A stretch of 64,000 nt of DNA, taken from assembly GCA_963763855.1 (NCBI GenBank), contig CAVXPU010000005.1, positions 2,170,001 to 2,234,000 on the forward strand, read 5' to 3'. The position numbers and the translations under genes were made by a program. The notes under the pieces were generated by a model. It did not search any database. It was not told the DNA's origin and worked only from the letters and a program-made list of their open reading frames with translations. Every line of letters starts with the position of its first letter. Positions within the stretch are counted from its first letter, which is position 1. The DNA is from JAIBCC01 sp963763855 (lineage in GTDB: Bacteria; Acidobacteriota; Blastocatellia; Pyrinomonadales; Pyrinomonadaceae). This document shows positions 35,617 through 44,181 of this stretch, in pieces.

Positions 35617-36027
35617 ATGAGTCTAAAAAATATCCAAGTTCGTAAAAACGATTTGCAAGTAATGCTTGAGGCGGGTTTTATTCTTCGCGAAGCGGCAAAA
35701 TTTCAACAGGCGGAAACAATTTTTCGCGGTGTGATGGAGTTGATACCTGATTCTGAAGTTCCGAAAGTGGGGCTTGGAACTGTTTTTCTGCAACGCGGTG
35801 ACTTTTCTGGAGCGAAAGAAATATACGAATCGGCAATTGAGTTAAAACCTGAAAGTCTATATGCTCGCGTGCATTATGCAGAAGCAATGCTTTTCGCTGG
35901 GGAACGTGAAAAAGCTGAAGCGTCATTACTTGAAATAATTGCTGCCGATTCTGATTCTCCGCACAGTCAAACGGCTCGTGCATTGCTTGATGCGGCTGAT
36001 ATAATTTCGCCGCCGAAAGATATTTAA
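35617..36027 (+). CDS. SycD/LcrH-like TPR chaperone
   Basis: This 136-residue cytosolic protein contains about three tetratricopeptide repeats (FILREAAKFQQAETIFRGVM, LGTVFLQRGDFSGAKEIYES, VHYAEAMLFAGEREKAEASL). Size and repeat number fit class II type III secretion chaperones, which bind translocators or needle parts. The partner is probably the upstream 35074 product. A hairpin followed by six T residues lies right before the ATG (35548-35616) and there is no clear ribosome-binding site, so expression may be attenuated relative to its neighbour. Confidence 0.7.
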   Translation: MSLKNIQVRKNDLQVMLEAGFILREAAKFQQAETIFRGVMELIPDSEVPKVGLGTVFLQRGDFSGAKEIYESAIELKPESLYARVHYAEAMLFAGEREKAEASLLEIIAADSDSPHSQTARALLDAADIISPPKDI

Positions 36028-36052
36028 ATTTCTTTTGACCCTACAAACTTAC

Positions 36053-36078
36053 AGCCGAAGCGATTCGGCTATTTTTTT
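36053..36078 (+). terminator. Intrinsic terminator after the TPR gene
   Basis: The stem AGCCGAA / TTCGGCT with a 4-nt GCGA loop is followed by a T7 run. It ends the 35074-35617 transcript before the convergent immunity-like gene. Confidence 0.9.
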
Positions 36079-36087
36079 GTCTAAATT

Positions 36088-36441
36088 TCAGCGAAGTTCC
36101 CTTAATATTTTGGCTTTGGTTGGCGAATCCTTCAAAATAAGTAAAATTCCCTCGAGCCATTTTCTGTAATTCAGATTGTCAGCGGATGGATAGTAATTAT
36201 TTCCAAGCTCATTGAGAGCTTCCGCAAGTTCAGTCTCGATCAGATTTTCGTGGAGCAAATCTTCAAGTTCGTTAGTTACGCGATTGATCGTGTTTGGCGG
36301 ATTAACTGCTTTGAAATGAAGGATTACGGCGGCGGCATTTGCCTTGGCAGATTCCCAACGATAGTCGGAAGCCCAACCTTGATAGAAATAACCTCCGAAA
36401 AGCTGATACAATTCGGGAAATTTGAAACGGTAATTGCCCAC
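36088..36441 (-). CDS. CdiI-type immunity protein
   Basis: This 117-residue protein matches the CdiI family found with RNase A-like CdiA toxins. The N-terminal pattern FPELYQLFGGYFYQGW corresponds to the conserved FPxLxxFxGxYFHQDW motif. The C-terminal part LNELGNNYYPSADNLNYRKW corresponds to the conserved LxxLGxxYxPxADxLSYRxW. It follows the 36454-38292 gene after 12 bp, exactly as immunity genes follow their toxin. Established CdiI proteins bind and block the toxin domain in the cytosol. Finding one inside a type III secretion locus is unusual. Confidence 0.85.
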   Translation of the reverse strand: MGNYRFKFPELYQLFGGYFYQGWASDYRWESAKANAAAVILHFKAVNPPNTINRVTNELEDLLHENLIETELAEALNELGNNYYPSADNLNYRKWLEGILLILKDSPTKAKILRELR

Positions 36442-36453
36442 TTATTTTGAGAA

Positions 36454-38292
36454 TTATTTGACCAGAACCGATTTTAAGAAATGCCAACCTTGAACCGAAC
36501 TATCTCTCACCAAAACCATCCGTACCGTATTTGCGGTAAAAACTTCCGGATTACCACGCTCTACGACAATTCCGATAGGCTTTCCTAAATCAATTTCTTT
36601 GACCAGACGATGATTGCCACTTCTTAGCCAACGATCAATATCATCCTGATAAATACTAACAAAATCCTGTTGGGCTTGTCTCGCATTTTCTGAATTATCA
36701 AAAGCCGAAACTGATTTGTCCATTACAAAAGAGGGATTAAATTCTAAAAACTGTCGTAAAACCGATTCGGCACCATTTATCTGGCGTTTTGAAAATTGCG
36801 ATAAATTGTCATCGTTTTCATCAGACCCGGCAACCGTTAAGAATTTACCTATTTCAGATTCCTGATTAAGATTCTTCGCAGCATTGGCTAGCTCAGCCTG
36901 CTTCATTGCTTTTTCGCCCGCCAAAATCAAGCGATTTATGAGTTCATAAATCTGAGCTAAAGCCAATGAACGGCTAACCAAACCGCTACTATTTCGTGTT
37001 TGCGAAGCTAAACTAATACTTGCCAATAAAACTCCCAACTCATTATTAGCCAATAAAATACGAATGAATTTCTGCACCGCTAAGTCAAGATTAGCGGAAG
37101 ACTTGGCAAGAGCAGAATCAGCAATTAATACTCTGACCAATTGCCCGACGTCTCTCATCGCTGTGAGGTTCACATCTCGCGGCAAAATCGCCGGTTGTGA
37201 CGAGACAAAATTTCGTAAGTTTGCAAGATTCTCATCGCCCATAATCAGCCCCCGGGCAAGAAGCATTCCAACTAAAACTTCTTTTGGCTGATGATTTTGC
37301 AGTTGATTGGAATAATCGTTTGGAAGATGCTTAGGCATGAGATCAATCCCGTTTAGCATTCTGTCTTTGATGTTCAAATGTTCGAAATTTTTCGCACCTA
37401 ATTCGTGGTGCAGGAGAATATTATTCCGAGCCGTCTGAATTTGTTCGTGTAATCTATTTGAAATCGACGTTGCCATTTGATGAGCAGTTTTTCCATTCAG
37501 ATTCTGCGAACCATCGAGAACTATATTGTTTTTAATAGTTTGCACGAGATCATTAAGCTCAGTTGGAGTCTGATTTGTCGTCGGCTTGTTTAGTAATTTA
37601 TTAACCCCACCATTATTCAAATAAATATTATTCTCACGCAAAACTTCCCTTACAATCTGACGGGTAAAATTATTCTCTCGATTTTCATTCTTGTGTTTGC
37701 CCTCATCTTGGTCGGCTAAATCATTATTAGGCTGATTGATCGGAATAAGCGGTTTTGGCTGGTTGTAGGGAATATTGTTACCGTGATTATTTTGATGCGG
37801 GTTTTGATGTTCCCTTGGTTTTTGCAAACCTTGTCCATTCAATAAACCTTGCTGAGCCGCATTTTCAACTCCTCTTCCTGGCTTTGGCAATGGATTATTT
37901 GCGGGAAGTTCGATGTCACCAGGAGGCACGCCGGGTCTGGGAATTACCGGAACTTCGCCTTGATTTCCGCCCTTGTTGTGTCCTCTTCCATGAAGCAATC
38001 CCTGCTCTGAAGCGTTATTTCCCTGATTATTCCTTGGAGTATTGTTTCGCGGAGTTTTTGGTGTTCTGGCTTGTTCCTGATTTTCGTTAAAATCTACCGG
38101 CAATTCATCGCCGATGGCTTCGCCTTTTCCAAAATTTGGGTTTCTATTGAGATTTTCGGTTACGTTGTTTAGTGCATGTCCGCCGTTATGGTCATCAACT
38201 CTTATCGGTTCAGCCGCAGGTTTGGCATCGGGCATTTTCCCGACTTCCGGCTTGGCTAAACCTCCTAAATTATTGTTGATTAAATTCGCCAT
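36454..38292 (-). CDS. Large putative effector with C-terminal RNase A-like (CdiA-CT) domain
   Basis: This 612-residue protein has no signal peptide. Residues 1-210 are Asn/Pro/Gln/Gly-rich and disordered, as in many exported proteins. Residues 210-510 are helical. Residues about 515-612 match the bacterial RNase A-like CdiA-CT domain: SAFDNSENARQA, IDRWLRSGNHRLV, IDLGKPIGIVVERG and TVRMVLVRD. The usual N-terminal catalytic His and the final Thr/Tyr of the family are not evident (the end reads WHFLKSVLVK), so nuclease activity is uncertain. The flanking TPR chaperone and CdiI gene support a chaperone-toxin-immunity unit. Confidence 0.75.
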   Translation of the reverse strand: MANLINNNLGGLAKPEVGKMPDAKPAAEPIRVDDHNGGHALNNVTENLNRNPNFGKGEAIGDELPVDFNENQEQARTPKTPRNNTPRNNQGNNASEQGLLHGRGHNKGGNQGEVPVIPRPGVPPGDIELPANNPLPKPGRGVENAAQQGLLNGQGLQKPREHQNPHQNNHGNNIPYNQPKPLIPINQPNNDLADQDEGKHKNENRENNFTRQIVREVLRENNIYLNNGGVNKLLNKPTTNQTPTELNDLVQTIKNNIVLDGSQNLNGKTAHQMATSISNRLHEQIQTARNNILLHHELGAKNFEHLNIKDRMLNGIDLMPKHLPNDYSNQLQNHQPKEVLVGMLLARGLIMGDENLANLRNFVSSQPAILPRDVNLTAMRDVGQLVRVLIADSALAKSSANLDLAVQKFIRILLANNELGVLLASISLASQTRNSSGLVSRSLALAQIYELINRLILAGEKAMKQAELANAAKNLNQESEIGKFLTVAGSDENDDNLSQFSKRQINGAESVLRQFLEFNPSFVMDKSVSAFDNSENARQAQQDFVSIYQDDIDRWLRSGNHRLVKEIDLGKPIGIVVERGNPEVFTANTVRMVLVRDSSVQGWHFLKSVLVK

Positions 38293-38306
38293 ATAGCAGC
38301 CCTTTA

Positions 38307-38804
38307 CTAATCATTATCTTTTTTCATGGCTTCTTCACGAAGCGACAAAAGCAAAGCTCTCGCTCTTATACTTGCGGGATGAACTCCCTCTTCATCTAAT
38401 TCGACTGCCCTTTGTAGATCTTTAATTCCTTGCTCTATTTCGCCTCTTTCAAAGTGAATTTCACCTCTGCCGGCGAGAGCATCAACATTGGCAAGGTTAT
38501 ATCTGATGGCGGCATCGTATTCAAGAAAAGCTTGATCTACATCGCCCAAGCGATATAAAACCGCCCCAAGATGACAATGAAAAACGCTGTCGTAAGGGCT
38601 TGCGGCAACTAATCCGGCATAAATAACTTTGGCTTCGTCTAATTTTCCCGAACTGAATAATTGATAGCCACGTTCGGCAATTTCGTATTGCTCTTTCGGC
38701 GATATGCCAACTGCTTCAGCAATCGTAATTTCACCGAGAGCAAGTTTTTCCTGATTAAGATGCTTTTGTTCGTTCTGTTGAATTTGTTGACTATTAGGAT
38801 CCAT
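38307..38804 (-). CDS. SycD/LcrH-like TPR chaperone upstream of the toxin-like effector
   Basis: This 165-residue protein has three TPR units (YEIAERGYQLFSSGKLDEAK, FHCHLGAVLYRLGDVDQAF, DALAGRGEIHFERGEIEQG) and a helical C-terminal extension. Its size fits LcrH/SycD chaperones (about 160-170). It lies 14 bp upstream of the large effector gene and downstream of the DUF1521 gene. It is therefore the likely chaperone of one or both. It is closely similar in layout to the TPR genes at 46705 and 47867. Confidence 0.75.
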   Translation of the reverse strand: MDPNSQQIQQNEQKHLNQEKLALGEITIAEAVGISPKEQYEIAERGYQLFSSGKLDEAKVIYAGLVAASPYDSVFHCHLGAVLYRLGDVDQAFLEYDAAIRYNLANVDALAGRGEIHFERGEIEQGIKDLQRAVELDEEGVHPASIRARALLLSLREEAMKKDND

Positions 38805-38836
38805 AAAATAAATGAAAGATGTCTAAAAACGATAAA

Positions 38837-38874
38837 TTGTGTGAAGTGTAAATTTTACATTACACTTCACACAA
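38837..38874 (-). terminator. Long perfect hairpin after the DUF1521 gene
   Basis: A perfect 15-bp stem (38837-38851 with 38860-38874, 8-nt loop) is followed on the minus strand by a short T-rich stretch. It probably terminates or attenuates transcription between the DUF1521 gene and the chaperone-toxin-immunity genes. Confidence 0.7.
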
Positions 38875-38893
38875 CTTCAAGAATTTAGCTGTT

Positions 38894-39985
38894 CTAGGCA
38901 GTCATCGTTCTATTACGATTTGCAAACATTTGATCGTTCATGCCCGAATATCGTGATAATAATCTGTACATATCGGTTAGCAAACCAAACATTTGACGCA
39001 TATTGTTTTGATGTCTTGGACAATTGTAGTCTCGTTGACCACGACGATTGTCAGCAGAAAAATCATTGCGATTGCTCAAACCGTCGTTGTAAGGATTTTG
39101 ACCCGTAGTATTTGGACTCCATCCTTTTTGCCAATCGTTAATCAAATTGTCCACAAAGCCTCTCAGCATTTGCATAAAGTCATCGCCACCTCGACCATTG
39201 TTATAATCGCGACCGTTATTATAGTCTCCAAAGCGGTTGCCATTAGTATTGCCGGCTTCTAATTCCTTGCCATACTTGAAAGAATCGCCGCCGTTATTGC
39301 TGCCGATAACTTCTTTGCCTTGATGCGACCAATCATCAGTTTCTTTGCCCATTACGAAAACGTCGTTTCCACGGAAAGTATTTGTATGAGCGTAACCGTC
39401 TTGGGTAACTTTTCCGACAACGCCTTTGCCTTTATCAATACCCGAAACCGTAACTCTTTCATTTCCATTAATTACTTCCAGTCCTTGGGTAACGGTCATT
39501 CCCTCTTTTCCCCAAGGTGCGGTGGTTACATTTACTTTTGTTCCATCGCCCAATACGAACGTTGAATCACGTTTGAAATCCCATTTGCCGCCGTCACCTT
39601 CAGCTACGTGCGGATCGCCCCAAACTTTTGTCGATTTACCATCGGGACCGGTGATTTTCCATTCAAATTGTCCGGTTGCTTCAATTTTATAACCGCCGGG
39701 AGTTGTAATCGTATTGCCGTCAGTTTTCATGCTTCCTTGCGGATGACAACAATCGTCGCGTCTGGGTGGCATTACGCATCCGCCGCGACGGAAGTCTTGA
39801 TTCCCACGAAGTCTGTCCATGTTGTCAAAACATCGTTGATTCCTGTCAAAGTAATGCTTCAAATCGTGCTTTACACCTTTCAAACAACCTGGTTTCAAAC
39901 CTTGAAAATAATCAGCCTGAACGCCGTTGTTAGTGCTGACGTTATAGTTATTAATTACTACATTCGTGTTGATCTTGTTTCCCAT
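38894..39985 (-). CDS. DUF1521 self-cleaving effector, NopE1-like
   Basis: This 363-residue protein contains a DUF1521 domain at about residues 90-240. The key motif is WGDPH at residues 122-126, and a beta-rich stretch follows (KWDFKRDSTFVLGDGTKVNV). In the Bradyrhizobium type III effector NopE1 this domain (MIIA) cleaves itself between Asp and Pro of GDPH when calcium or related metal ions are present. The predicted cut here is Asp124-Pro125. The C-terminal 120 residues are Asn/Gly/Arg-rich. A FliA-type promoter lies 84 bp upstream and apparatus genes are nearby, so a secreted effector role is well supported. Confidence 0.83.
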   Translation of the reverse strand: MGNKINTNVVINNYNVSTNNGVQADYFQGLKPGCLKGVKHDLKHYFDRNQRCFDNMDRLRGNQDFRRGGCVMPPRRDDCCHPQGSMKTDGNTITTPGGYKIEATGQFEWKITGPDGKSTKVWGDPHVAEGDGGKWDFKRDSTFVLGDGTKVNVTTAPWGKEGMTVTQGLEVINGNERVTVSGIDKGKGVVGKVTQDGYAHTNTFRGNDVFVMGKETDDWSHQGKEVIGSNNGGDSFKYGKELEAGNTNGNRFGDYNNGRDYNNGRGGDDFMQMLRGFVDNLINDWQKGWSPNTTGQNPYNDGLSNRNDFSADNRRGQRDYNCPRHQNNMRQMFGLLTDMYRLLSRYSGMNDQMFANRNRTMTA

Positions 39986-40068
39986 TTTTCTGCTCCTGTA
40001 TAGTTGAATAAATAGCGAACTTTAAGGTTCTGAACTGATTCAAAATCATTTTTCGCTTGCTGATAACA

Positions 40069-40096
40069 TTATCGGCGAAGCTTAGAAAATGTTTCC
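40069..40096 (-). promoter_or_regulatory. Sigma-28-type promoter for the DUF1521 gene
   Basis: On the minus strand GGAAAC (40096-40091), 14 nt, GCCGATAA (40076-40069). It is the same spacing as the other five copies and lies 84 bp upstream of the start. The fliA-like gene itself ends just upstream at 40120. Confidence 0.85.
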
Positions 40097-40119
40097 TAAA
40101 ATATTGATTTTTTCGTGAT

Positions 40120-40848
40120 TTATTCGTTAGTCAAGAGCCCGATTAATGCCAGCCTTTGCTGCAAACGGATTATTGCCTTGGAATGGAGACGGGAAACCCA
40201 GGATTTATTGACTCCCATTTTTTGAGCTAATTCGGTGGTTGAGAGTTGTTTGAAATAAAGTGATTCAATTATTTCTCTTTCTTTTTCCGGTAATTCTTCA
40301 ACGGTTTTTCTAACTAATTTAACTGTTTCCTGAAATTCAAGAGTAACGCTGGCTAATTCGCTGGTGTCCGCAACATCAGGTGCATTCTCTTCGCTTAGCG
40401 ACAAAAGATATGCAGGAATCAATGAATCGACGAATTTTTCAACCGTCTGAATTTCATCTTCAACAGTTGCTGAAGTATTTTCCGTTTCATCATCTGCAAC
40501 TGTCTGCACCAGATCATTCATGACGGATTCCCGGCGAACCCAAGCATCATTTGGCGTCCGCGTTAGAATACCCATCTGCCGCAAACCATCAAAAATAGCT
40601 CCCTTTATTCGATAATGAGAAAAGGTAATAAACGAAACTTTACGACGCGGATCGTATCTGTCTGCGGCTTCAAGTAAACCAATCAGCCCGTAACTGACAA
40701 GTTCTTCAAAATCTACACGTACAGGAAAAGTATGAGAAACTTGCTTAACAATAGAAAAAACGTAAGGACGATACCGCTCAACGAGTTCGTCGCGGTTTGC
40801 AAATGCCACTTGCGGGACAACAATTTGTTCTGGAGTTTCTTCTGCCAC
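40120..40848 (-). CDS. fliA: FliA/WhiG-type RNA polymerase sigma factor (sigma-28 group)
   Basis: This 242-residue sigma factor has region 2 (LVERYRPYVFSIVKQVS, DFEELVSYGLIGLLEAADRYDP, FITFSHYRIKGAIFDGLRQM), region 3 and region 4 (LPEKEREIIESLYFKQLSTTELAQKMGVNKSWVSRLHSKAI). The RIKGAIxDxLR stretch is typical for the FliA group. Six promoters of FliA type lie within 22 kb on either side, all before substrate or inner-rod genes. It is therefore predicted to switch on late genes of this secretion system. No FlgM-like anti-sigma gene was recognised in the window. Confidence 0.93.
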   Translation of the reverse strand: MAEETPEQIVVPQVAFANRDELVERYRPYVFSIVKQVSHTFPVRVDFEELVSYGLIGLLEAADRYDPRRKVSFITFSHYRIKGAIFDGLRQMGILTRTPNDAWVRRESVMNDLVQTVADDETENTSATVEDEIQTVEKFVDSLIPAYLLSLSEENAPDVADTSELASVTLEFQETVKLVRKTVEELPEKEREIIESLYFKQLSTTELAQKMGVNKSWVSRLHSKAIIRLQQRLALIGLLTNE

Positions 40849-41079
40849 AATATTAACTTGTTTTGTAGATTAACTTATTTCGAACTTTTGTTTCAAAAGC
40901 CATTTAACTAATTTGCAAATTTATGCTTTGGCGATCCAGATAATTTGCCGATCAATACGGGTAGAAAATTATTTGGCAACACTAAATAGCTCAAAAAACA
41001 TCAAAAGGGGTTAAGATTATTTACGATATCTAAAAGTTAATAACTATTTTACAACTTAAACGCTTTATATCAAAAATCC

Positions 41080-41586
41080 ATGAAGGCGAAAAAGTACCGT
41101 CTGCAAACAGTTTTGGAAATCCGCAATCGTGCAAAAGATGAAACTGCCCGCATAGTAGCCTTGCGTCTGCATCAATTAGAAGAAGCTGAAATTGAATTAA
41201 ATAACCGACGCAAACAACTCCAGGCTTGTTACGAAAAACAGAATCAGGCTCAAACGCTGATGAACAATGAATTGAATAAGGGGATTCAAACGAAGGATGT
41301 TTTAGCCCACCAAAATTTCTTGAATGATTTGCGTGTTTACGAAATTGAACTCCAAACCGCGGTAGATAAGCAAATTCAGACGGTTTCCAAAGCCGAAAAT
41401 GAGGTAGAAATCGCCAGAGAGAAATTGATGGAAGCCGCTCGCGATGTTAAATCCATCGAGATTCATAAAGAAAATTGGCAAACAACGCAACGCACGGAAA
41501 TTAATCGTAAAGAAGAAAAATTGAGCGACGAAATCGGGGCGATTCTGCATGGACGAAATAAGAAATCCGGAGATATCACAAGCTAA
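41080..41586 (+). CDS. sctO: Type III secretion stalk protein SctO (FliJ/YscO family)
   Basis: This 168-residue protein is one long antiparallel coiled coil with many charged residues. The start KKYRLQTVLEIRNRAKDE and the second helix AREKLMEAARDVKSIEIHKENW match FliJ. FliJ/YscO inserts into the ATPase hexamer and links it to the export gate. It is the first gene of a plus-strand operon with FGE-like, TPR and sctP genes. SctO and SctP neighbouring each other is typical for such loci. The ribosome-binding site is weak. Confidence 0.85.
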   Translation: MKAKKYRLQTVLEIRNRAKDETARIVALRLHQLEEAEIELNNRRKQLQACYEKQNQAQTLMNNELNKGIQTKDVLAHQNFLNDLRVYEIELQTAVDKQIQTVSKAENEVEIAREKLMEAARDVKSIEIHKENWQTTQRTEINRKEEKLSDEIGAILHGRNKKSGDITS

Positions 41587-41736
41587 TAAAAAGACTTAGC
41601 GAAAATAGTTGTTATTGTTATCCCAAAGTATTATGATTATACGAAATTGTCCGAGTAATATTTTTAACAAATTTGGCGAACTAAAATATCAATTCAATGA
41701 GTTTAACTATTGAATTTTTAATTGATTGATTACTTT

Positions 41737-42732
41737 ATGGCAGAGACTAGCTCTCAACTGGTAAAACCCGTGAGCATTGGCAAATCAAATAAGGATTTGC
41801 GGATTTTCCCGTTCGTAATTGCAGGTTTATTTTGTTTTACAATCGCAATTGCGTTGGGTTATGGAAGTTGGTTTGTTTTTAATCTGTTTCGGCAAGATGA
41901 ACTGTCAGTTACGGACGCCAATAATAATTCGATCAGCCCCAAACAATCTACTATTGACCAACCTTCTCCAATTCCAACGGTTACAGCAACTCCGGCGGTT
42001 GAAACTCCAACTCCGCCGGTTGATTCGGATCCAAGTAAAACTACCCAAACCGAAAACGTCGTAGCGGTGAACGGAGGAGAAGTTGTTATCGGCGGCGGCA
42101 TTACAAAACGTCCATTGGAGCGTTTATTTGTCAAAGATTTTTTAATCGCCGAAACTGAAGTTACAAATTCGCAATATGCAGAATTCATCAATGAAACTAA
42201 TCACGCCGCACCAGCTGGTTGGAATAAAGCAAAGTTTCCTGCCGGAACCGATAATTTTCCGGTAACTAATGTTTCGTGGCTTGACGCAAAAGCTTTCTGC
42301 GAATGGTTGTCAGCAAAATCGGGCTCTACAGTCCGTTTGCCAAGTGAAGCTGAGTGGGAACATGCTGCACGCGGTAGTGAAGGTTTCAAATATCCATGGG
42401 GCAATGAATGGAAGAAAGGTGCGATGAGCACAAAGGAGACCGGCAGTAAAATAACTTCTGTCAAAAACTCTGAGATAAACCGGTCCCCATTTGGAGCCTA
42501 CGATATGGTTGGAAATGTTTGGGAGTGGACTCAAGATAAGGTTGAAAAAAGCGAAGAGATTTCTGATGAAAGAGCTGATAAAGTTTTGAAATCCGGGCAA
42601 ATACTCAGAATCGTCAAGGGCGGATGTGCTGACGATAAAAGTAGCGATATTTCCACGCAACTGCGAACCGAGATTCCTGAAAAAACAAAAGTGCCTTTGG
42701 TAGGATTTAGGTATATAATTGAGAAAAAGTAG
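41737..42732 (+). CDS. Membrane-anchored formylglycine-generating-enzyme-like protein
   Basis: This 331-residue protein has one membrane segment at about residues 22-47, a Pro/Thr-rich linker and a C-terminal SUMF1/FGE-fold domain (about 105-331). Typical segments are FLIAETEVTNSQYAEFINETN, FPVTNVSWLDAKAFCEWLSAKSG, RLPSEAEWEHAARG, YPWGNEW, YDMVGNVWEWTQD and RIVKGGC. FGE-fold proteins include oxidases and binding proteins, and the catalytic Cys pair of true FGE is not clear here. Sitting between sctO and sctP is not standard. I chose ATG 41737 over an upstream TTG. Confidence 0.8.
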   Translation: MAETSSQLVKPVSIGKSNKDLRIFPFVIAGLFCFTIAIALGYGSWFVFNLFRQDELSVTDANNNSISPKQSTIDQPSPIPTVTATPAVETPTPPVDSDPSKTTQTENVVAVNGGEVVIGGGITKRPLERLFVKDFLIAETEVTNSQYAEFINETNHAAPAGWNKAKFPAGTDNFPVTNVSWLDAKAFCEWLSAKSGSTVRLPSEAEWEHAARGSEGFKYPWGNEWKKGAMSTKETGSKITSVKNSEINRSPFGAYDMVGNVWEWTQDKVEKSEEISDERADKVLKSGQILRIVKGGCADDKSSDISTQLRTEIPEKTKVPLVGFRYIIEKK

Positions 42733-42775
42733 GGTTCAGTCTTTGAAAAAGACAAGTACCGGGAGGGTTTAGTCA

Positions 42776-44173
42776 ATGAGAAAAGAAAGAATATTATCAA
42801 TAACAAACAAAATATTTTTGATGTTTTTTGTACTCATCACCGTTTTATTTTTAGAGAATGATGTTTTTGGACAATCATCTCTCAATGATTTAGTTTATGG
42901 AAAACCCAAAACTCCCGTGTCTAAACCTGCAAAAAAAACAGAATTCAGGGCAGAACCAAAGAAACCCGCAAAAAAACAACAGACACCTGTTACGGAAAAA
43001 AAACCGACAGCAACAGTTCCTAAAGTTTTACCGGCAAAGAAATCCCAACCACAAAGAAAACTTGTAAACGTCACATTTGTGGGAAATGAGCCGTTGATGG
43101 AAGTTTGGCTAAACGAAAAGAAGATTGGACTTACAAATGAAAAGTTTCAGCTTGTCCAAAAGATTTATTCCGGCACACATCGTTTAATGGCGAAAAACAA
43201 ACGCGAAGTAACGTTTTCTGCGGCAATGATTACGATATCGCCAGAGCAAAATATCTTTAAAATCTACAATGATGCTCCGCCCAGAACCGAAGCAAAAGCT
43301 TTACCTAAGGAAACTCCTAAGCCTGAAAAGTCTCCGCTTGAGATGGCAATTGTCGTAAGTGCGAAAGTTAAATCAATCTTAGAAACATATCAAGACCCGG
43401 CAACTACGGATTCAGTTACTACAGAAGATTGGCAGTTCGTTTTTGAAGCCGCACAGTATGGTCAACTTCAGGGTTACACCGCAGTTCAAATTGAAGCCTA
43501 TCGCTGGTTTGCTTCCGGACAAATTGAACTTTCCAAAAAGGATTATACAAATGCCTTAACAGCCTTTAATAAATCTCAAGAATTTATGCCAAATTCTGCT
43601 TTGCCATTTTTCGGCTTAGGTAATACTTATTTGGCTAATCAGCAGCTTCAGGATGCTTTGAAGCTCTACCAGAAAGCTATCCGAAATGACCGGAAATTAT
43701 CAATGGCTTACAAAAAATTGGGTGATACTCAAAGATTATTAAGCAAAGATAAAGAAGCGATTGCAGCATACAAAAGTGCGATTCAATTAGGTTACAAAAC
43801 TCCCGAAACGCGATATTGGTTGGCGACTCTAATGCTGGAAAACAAACAGATTGAAGCCGGCTTAAAAGAACTTGAGGAAGTTGTAAAAGAGATGCCAAGA
43901 CCTGAGGTATATATCAGCATAGGCAAGGGTTATGAAAAATTGAAACGCGATGTAAGTGCGATCGAGGCTTATTTGAAGGCGATTGAAGTTGATCCAAATT
44001 CATCGGTTGCATATTACAAATTAGCAAATGTTTATCATGACCAGCGTGAATATACTAAGGCGAAAGAGGCGTATGAGAAATCGATAGCAATGGATCCAAC
44101 CGGAAAGGTTGTAAATATTACGGACGCACAAAAAAAATTGCGTGAAGTTTCAGCAAAAATCGGCAGTAGATAG
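42776..44173 (+). CDS. Exported TPR protein of the type III secretion locus
   Basis: This 465-residue protein starts with a hydrophobic signal segment (to about residue 33, ending VFGQS). A Lys/Pro-rich linker follows to about 105. A PEGA-like beta domain spans about 105-165 (MEVWLNEKKIGLTNEKF, GTHRLMAKNKREVTF). At least five TPRs form residues 245-445. PEGA plus TPR outside the membrane suggests an envelope scaffold, possibly a pilot or substitute outer-ring assembly factor. It shares the operon with sctO and sctP. The function is inferred. Confidence 0.7.
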   Translation: MRKERILSITNKIFLMFFVLITVLFLENDVFGQSSLNDLVYGKPKTPVSKPAKKTEFRAEPKKPAKKQQTPVTEKKPTATVPKVLPAKKSQPQRKLVNVTFVGNEPLMEVWLNEKKIGLTNEKFQLVQKIYSGTHRLMAKNKREVTFSAAMITISPEQNIFKIYNDAPPRTEAKALPKETPKPEKSPLEMAIVVSAKVKSILETYQDPATTDSVTTEDWQFVFEAAQYGQLQGYTAVQIEAYRWFASGQIELSKKDYTNALTAFNKSQEFMPNSALPFFGLGNTYLANQQLQDALKLYQKAIRNDRKLSMAYKKLGDTQRLLSKDKEAIAAYKSAIQLGYKTPETRYWLATLMLENKQIEAGLKELEEVVKEMPRPEVYISIGKGYEKLKRDVSAIEAYLKAIEVDPNSSVAYYKLANVYHDQREYTKAKEAYEKSIAMDPTGKVVNITDAQKKLREVSAKIGSR

Positions 44174-44181
44174 AGGTACGA

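Noticed and set aside
36454..38292. Assigning an active ribonuclease to the 612-residue protein
   Set aside because: The fold pattern matches, but the expected catalytic His and the terminal Thr/Tyr are not evident, so only an RNase A-like domain is claimed.
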